Assembly (NCBI GenBank): GCA_947462335.1
Contig: OX381721.1
Location: 8,184,001-8,248,000 of the forward strand
DNA length: 64,000 nt
Source of the DNA: Harmothoe impar
Taxonomy: Eukaryota; Annelida; Polychaeta; Phyllodocida; Polynoidae
Direction: 5' to 3'
Shown: positions 59,092 through 64,000 of the stretch, piece by piece
Position numbering within the stretch: position 1 is the stretch's first letter
How the letters are laid out: the number at the start of each line of letters is the position of its first letter
Translations under genes and position numbers: made by a program
The notes under the pieces: generated by a model
What the model was told of the DNA's origin: nothing
Databases searched by the model: none
Seen by the model: the letters and a program-made list of their open reading frames with translations, nothing else

Positions 59092-60942
59092 CTTGCATCC
59101 CAATTTAGATAGGGTTCAGAAAGATAAGGCTGGGGAGGATGATGAACACATGTAATAATTATATTTAATTGAAATTGAATAAAACATATTTCTATTGCTA
59201 TTATGTAGTGTTTCTCATTTTCATCCTGGGCAGGGAAACATCCTCCGGCAGTGGTTAAGTCATATGATTTCCCTCGACTGAATCTTTGTAAATTACTCTG
59301 CAGTTTTATTTGCCCAAAGAGGAAATTCATTCCTGCTAACAGTTGTGTCTATATAGATAATAGTAGTTTACTACAGGAGGTGCCCCCCCCCCCCCCCATC
59401 AGATGCAGTATGTAGCACCACCTGTCACTGGTGGTGACATCTGGCCGACCTAAGTCACCTTGGGACCTGACCTACAGTGTGGGCACAGATTTTGAAATAA
59501 GTATTTCCTATGTGAATATATTTCTTATGCTTGAAATAAGCCTTATTTTAGAATGGCCAACGTTTGGCTTATTACAATGACTGAATCAATCGTTTATTTC
59601 ACGATGGTCTTGAAAGACGTTTTTCTGCGCACTCATCCATTGTTGTTTGTGTGCACTCCATAATTAGGATGGGAGAAACTCAATAGAGATACATTTGGGT
59701 GTGAGCAAAGATGAAACAATAACTATAGACAAAGAATTTTGTCTATTCAGTTTTATTCAGGGCACTGCATCAACAGTAAAACAAAGCATCCCAATAGTTA
59801 AGACTGCATACATCAATCGGTTAAATCTCGGTACCCCTACAGCAACAGAGTGGATTCGGCACAGGTATTCAGTCCTATAATTATATAGAGCAGGTGGGGG
59901 TTTAAGAATGATTCCTTATTTTCAAAGTGTTCATTGGATCTATTGATCTCGCGACCAAACCTATAGGCTGAGGCGATTTGTCTTTCTGTCACTAGGACCC
60001 CAATATATTTTACATGGTCTCAATAAAATCAATTTACTATGGAATCCTTGTTGCTGGCAGTTAGTATATTACATCATAGTAACCCGAAAATATAAGACTG
60101 TACGCATAGAATAACAGTAATAGATAGGCTTTATGAGGCCATTATAACTTTGGCAACTATTGTCTCAGACGGACAACGTCATCTAATGATTTTTTTTCTG
60201 AGCCTATCCTAGCGTGACTTATCTGTGTATAAAAACAAGAACGGTAATGATGAGTTAGGAATCAGTCACATGACTAATGACAAGAACGTCTAGAAATAAT
60301 CCAATTGAGGGGAAACCTTTGGTTTCTACCTGGGAAGACGACAACACGTTTGGTCCATCAGCTAGATTGTCCTTGGACTAGTTCAGGTCACTTATAAATG
60401 TTTCTCATCGCCGTACCCATTACAAAAATCATGTTTTGTTCATATTTGTTTTAAGCGAAAATAAATCTAATAACATAATAACAATATTATTACTTTTTTA
60501 TCAACAGTATGGGATACATGATAGAGTCGTTATCATGTGGGATAAAAAATAACCTCGATTTTCATACCTTTTGCAGGTCCTAAAAAATTACCGAAACAAG
60601 ACCTTGCATATGCAACCTATCCCCGGGACCTATGGCCGTACCTATCAGTTATGAAACGATTCTCAAATAATACAGCTTCTTTCAGTGTGATGGATGAGAA
60701 ACACCAATTTCACTTTGGGCAGCCTTACTCTGAACGTCACCATTTGGCCTAAACCTCAGTTGGATATAAGCACTAGGACAGAGACATTATGAGGTTGGCG
60801 AGGACAATCTGTCACACCTATACCATGTACCATCAGGCATGTACATCTACCATGCACTATCAGGCCAGGGGCCGCTGACTCTGTTAGGCTGGGATTGTAA
60901 GCCTGTATGCTGACGTCCTTGAAGGGTTCTAAAGCTGCAGTA
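59092..60942. other. 5' flank of gene 2 without recognised feature
   Basis: A C run lies at 59383-59397. A splice-bordered segment at 59761-59864 was considered and set aside. No promoter was identified with confidence. Confidence 0.4.
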
Positions 60943-60988
60943 ATGGCGTGGATTTGGCTCTTAGCTGTTGCTCTTGCCATGATGCAGG
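60943..60988 (+). CDS. Gene 2 (Ly6/uPAR-like) exon 1: signal peptide
   Basis: ATG at 60943 starts MAWIWLLAVALAMMQ, a short hydrophobic leader, and ends in phase 1 at a strong donor (CAGG|GTAAGT, 60989). It joins the Ly6 exon at 62851 in frame, which supports reading it as a secretory signal peptide, probably cleaved near residue 19 just before LKCYIC. An AG at 60939-60940 (GCTGCAG) could be an acceptor for an upstream 5' UTR exon. No firm promoter is seen; a TATAAG at about 60762 is only suggestive. Confidence 0.65.
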
Positions 60989-62850
60989 GTAAGTCACTGT
61001 GTCTTTGTGACAACTTTCTTTCACTAGATTATGTCAAATGCCCTGCATTCACTCGTTTATCTTAATTTCAGGCTTTGTTTTCCTCTCATAATCGTCATGC
61101 ATTCTATCTATTCCCATTCTTTGCAAATCAAAGGAAATGTCACATTTTCAGCACTAGTTATACGCTTATACCTGTATTATCACTAAGTGTTGGAGGTGTC
61201 ATAATGTTTACTGTGTAATAGAATAAGGCGAGGAAATGCCAGTGACAAGGAAGACATGGAATGTATCATTAGGTATCACTCATATCATGGATGTTAGACC
61301 ATCATGGAGCTTTGAACTTAGATAGGTGTCAAAATTGTATGGAGTGTAAGGCTTCTATGAAAAATGTTCGCTTTAATCAGTATTCGCCTCAAACACACTG
61401 GGGGATGTGCGTCGCTATCTTTGGCTATACACGGAAAAATGGCCACTGGTGACATTCACACAGATAAGGCCGATAACCTACAACCCTGTCCCATCTCATT
61501 AGCCTGAACTATCATAAATACAAAATGGCATGGGGGGGGGGGGATTTGTCGAAAACGGCGATCTGTCCCATCCATATGGTAGGGTGTTCAGGCTATTTTT
61601 ATTGAGTACAAAGATTTTGTGTTTTTCAGGTGGGGTATATAGAAGAGACTAGAACATGCTTGAATTGATATTTCTTTGTAAAAAGTAAGGTGTATTTGCA
61701 GGACAAGAGGGCTCTGTCTAACCATACAGTAGACTGGTGCAGAAATAACCCTCCCCTGTTATGGTCTGAGTGGTGGCGATCCAGGTGCAGTGGAGAGTGC
61801 CTTACATAGGGAATGTACTAGTTCTCAGCAAAGGTAGATCCACATATGTGTAAATCCGGGGGTTATTTATTTTTCTATCACTTTGGAATTCAGACAGTAA
61901 ATAGTAAACATAAATGGGATGTTAATGTATATACCTACACATTTAGACTTCCCTATTAGAAAGGTGATTCCATGTTTTATAGAACATTTTGTGCTATACA
62001 TTTAGGTCTGGGAGTCCGATTAAAATATAGGCCTATATCATGCCAATACAATGTGATCATTTCTATATTGGATACCCAAATAGCCTCTACCGGAAATTCA
62101 TTCTAATACAGAGTGCTTCTAGAGAGCTATCAATTAACACTGTCAAAATATAGGTCTACACAGGCAGCATAAACTTCCCAGCTCCCACATACACATTTGA
62201 TTAAAACCACTATTCAACATTTACTAACCCTTGCAGAAACTATTGTATTGGATAGGATAAGGTCATAGCTTTCCACTGATATTAACATATCCATACATAA
62301 TGGCATAAGCTAAGCATGATTAGGAAACTAGTGCAGAGAGAATAGTAAACAGCTGGATGTCTGTGCCGGGGCAAAGCCGTCTGAACACCCTATATCATAT
62401 GGACCATGCACCTCAAACTGAACACCAGCAGCAAGAAATCCGATTGTACCAGTGTACCAAACCAGTGACCACTGAGGGATCCTTCTCTGAGTGATTCACA
62501 TCTGTGGCAGAATTTAAACTCCCCAAACACATACTTGATGTAGACTCTAACCCAATTTGATATGATTGCAATGATCCTTTAGCCACTAGGGGCTAAATAT
62601 GATATATATGATTCTATGATGGTGTCCGTCCAGAGAGGTGCATCGTATTCGGCAAAAGTGGAGCCATCTTCCGCAACAGAATAATTGTCAACAGAGCTGA
62701 CACCTGTTGTTTGAGGAAAGAACTAAAAGCACAACATTGGTTATATGAACGTATACAGTACATAATATGTTACATCCAACATAATTCAAGTAATTTCCAA
62801 AAACATTACCTCATCATGATATTCTTCTTCTTTTCCTCTACTTTAACCAG
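60989..62850 (+). other. Gene 2 intron 1
   Basis: GT at 60989 and AG at 62850, with a pyrimidine-rich end. A G run lies at 61530-61541. No repeats were assigned. Confidence 0.6.
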
Positions 62851-63006
62851 TGGCGAGCGGCCTGAAGTGCTACATCTGTTCGTTCCAGTACCCAGGGGCT
62901 CCCAGGGACCGTGCATGTATAGACAAACCATGGAATAACACCCAAGGAATAGGGACCATGGACTGTCCATACCCCTACTGTATCATCTATAGACAATATA
63001 TGCAAG
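62851..63006 (+). CDS. Gene 2 exon 2: Ly6/uPAR domain, N-terminal half
   Basis: A 156-base, phase 1-1 exon (acceptor TTTAACCAG at 62850, donor CAAG|GTAGGC at 63007) encoding residues 16-67. Residues 20-25 are LKCYIC, the hallmark start of a mature Ly6/uPAR three-finger domain. Further cysteines are at 38, 54 and 59, and an N-glycosylation sequon (NNT) starts at 44. Known of the family: Ly6 proteins are secreted or GPI-anchored, stabilised by four or five disulfides, and act on ion channels, receptors or septate junctions. The subfamily cannot be assigned without the C-terminal half. Confidence 0.82.
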
Positions 63007-63370
63007 GTAGGCCATTAAATATTAAAGGGCAGCATCGTACTTACTTACTTGTTAACAATATCAGATAGATGCAGCATGTTTATTTTATTACTTAAGTGTT
63101 CCTAGAATAGGGTCTAGGTATAGACTATGTCTCAGATCATTTTAAATAAAGCGATCTTGAGACAAGGGCCTATGTGAAGTCCCTAAGTCACAAATACGTT
63201 TTGGCATGTCTCTATCCCTCAAAAGCCAATATCCCTCAAAAGTGTCCCTTACATTGGTTAAATATGTGCAATAGATAAATCATCTATAGGATATTGGATA
63301 ATATTCCCACTACCATTCGATCTTTAGTAACATCCCCTCCCGCCTCAGCAGGGCTCAAGACTTTTCACCA

Positions 63371-63511
63371 GCATCCCCCTGTTGATGACCACTCCCTAAA
63401 TAGGAAAGGGAGTGGTCATTTATTAATTACAGGGTGTTTGGTGGGTTCAGGAGGGGTTGTAAAAAGATGTTGACCCCTTCTTAGAGAGTGGTCATCTTAA
63501 CAACGGGGGGG
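63371..63511. repeat. Inverted-repeat element in gene 2 intron 2, with poly-G
   Basis: CCCCCTGTTGATGACCACTC then CCTAA is matched inverted by TTAGAGAGTGGTCATC then TTAACAACGGGGG. An inner copy, GGGAGTGGTCAT at 63400, pairs with the left arm. A G run of about 17 extends to 63521. Confidence 0.6.
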
Positions 63512-63951
63512 GGGGGGGGGGTGTTGGATGATTTGGGGGGAACCCAAAAGATATGAACCCCTTGAAGGGGGGACCAAAAAATATTGCACTTCTATAGCGC
63601 AAAGGGGTCGGCCTCCCCTATTTCAACCTGCCTGAAGGGGGGGCACCAAAAAGAATTAGACCTCCTACTTTCAATTTCTTTTGGCTGAACCTTGAATGTG
63701 TCCTTGTGAGCCATGCTTTTTTACTGTGAAGTAAGTAATAGTCCTTAAAATTGGTTACAAATGCTTTTGACATTTAGTGACTTCAGGTGTGCCCTAAGTT
63801 TCAAAAGGAGACTTAGGGGCCCTCCCAACCTTAAACACATTTCGCAGCCCTGCCGAGAGGTGGGGAGGAAGGGGCGTGTGGGGTATCATTTGTAGCTCAA
63901 ATCTTAGTATTTCTCGTATTCACGATGACATAATTTCCATTGTGCTGACAG

Positions 63952-64000
63952 CCACCAAGCAGATCCACTCGTTCCTGCGCGGGTGTGAGATGGCGAGTCG
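63952..64000 (+). CDS. Gene 2 exon 3 (partial): Ly6/uPAR domain continues past the window edge
   Basis: The acceptor TGCTGACAG at 63951 and phase 1 match the previous exon. The 49 visible bases encode ATKQIHSFLRGCEMAS, with a Cys at residue 79. A stretch of this type (FLRGC) is common before the middle cysteines of invertebrate Ly6-like proteins. The exon is cut by the window end, so the remaining cysteines and any GPI-anchor signal lie outside. Confidence 0.72.

Noticed and set aside
59761..59864. Splice-bordered segment (TTATTCAG ... CAG|GTATTC) as a further gene 1 exon
   Set aside because: In phase 1, as needed after the possible donor at 54912, it contains an in-frame stop. The open frame needs phase 0 and carries no domain signal.

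Overview
This is a eukaryotic (animal) nuclear window, not a bacterial one. Coding sequence appears only as short exons with GT/AG borders, separated by introns of up to about 17.5 kb. The domains seen are metazoan extracellular types (PAN/Apple, mucin-like Thr-rich linker, von Willebrand A, Ly6/uPAR). The non-coding DNA is AT-rich and packed with short non-autonomous DNA transposons, hairpins, minisatellites and tRNA-derived heads. A marine invertebrate is a reasonable guess, but nothing here fixes the phylum.

Two plus-strand genes can be supported. Gene 1 (coding exons between 23056 and 54916) is reconstructed from ten exons whose phases agree at every junction. It predicts an 841-residue type II membrane protein: a very basic cytoplasmic tail (1-234), one membrane helix (about 237-259), a first PAN/Apple domain (277-357), short linkers, a second PAN/Apple domain (399-473), a Thr-rich mucin-like stalk (about 504-627) and a C-terminal vWA domain (about 630-830) with a degenerate metal site. 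Gene 2 (from 60943, running off the right edge) encodes a signal peptide followed by a Ly6/uPAR-type domain starting LKCYIC. Both genes use mostly phase-1 introns, as is usual for shuffled extracellular domains.

Layout: 1-23041 holds no protein-coding exon I can support. It contains several terminal-inverted-repeat (TIR) elements and a large foldback-like element (7690-12063) whose arms are built of tandem units and whose centre is a 21-bp minisatellite. A weak candidate promoter with a 5' UTR exon lies at about 17826-18214. From 23842 to 41341 is one long intron with many TIR elements and, at 38750-40718, a CACTG-ended element carrying a 27-bp minisatellite. From 41342 to 48930 most extracellular exons lie close together with nested transposons between them. 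From 48931 to 54105 is an intron with a tandem 1.1-kb duplication and tRNA-derived heads. From 54692 to 54916 is the last recognised exon, followed four bases after its stop by a transposable element. From 54917 to 60942 is intergenic or unrecognised DNA. From 60943 to the end is the Ly6 gene.

The most unusual signals are: (1) the domain combination of gene 1, which I do not recognise as a named family; (2) a set of elements ending in CACTG...CAGTG with matching 2-bp flanks, which share a design (arrays of short internal inverted motifs) while the motif differs from element to element; (3) two minisatellites, with 21-bp and 27-bp units, each inside an inverted-repeat element and each with a higher-order period; and (4) a dispersed AACCCTTTAAGG family with a conserved GGCGAGT/ACTCGCC palindrome core, found many times across the window and touching several exon borders. 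All sequence comparisons were made by eye, so element boundaries are approximate unless flanking duplications are given.
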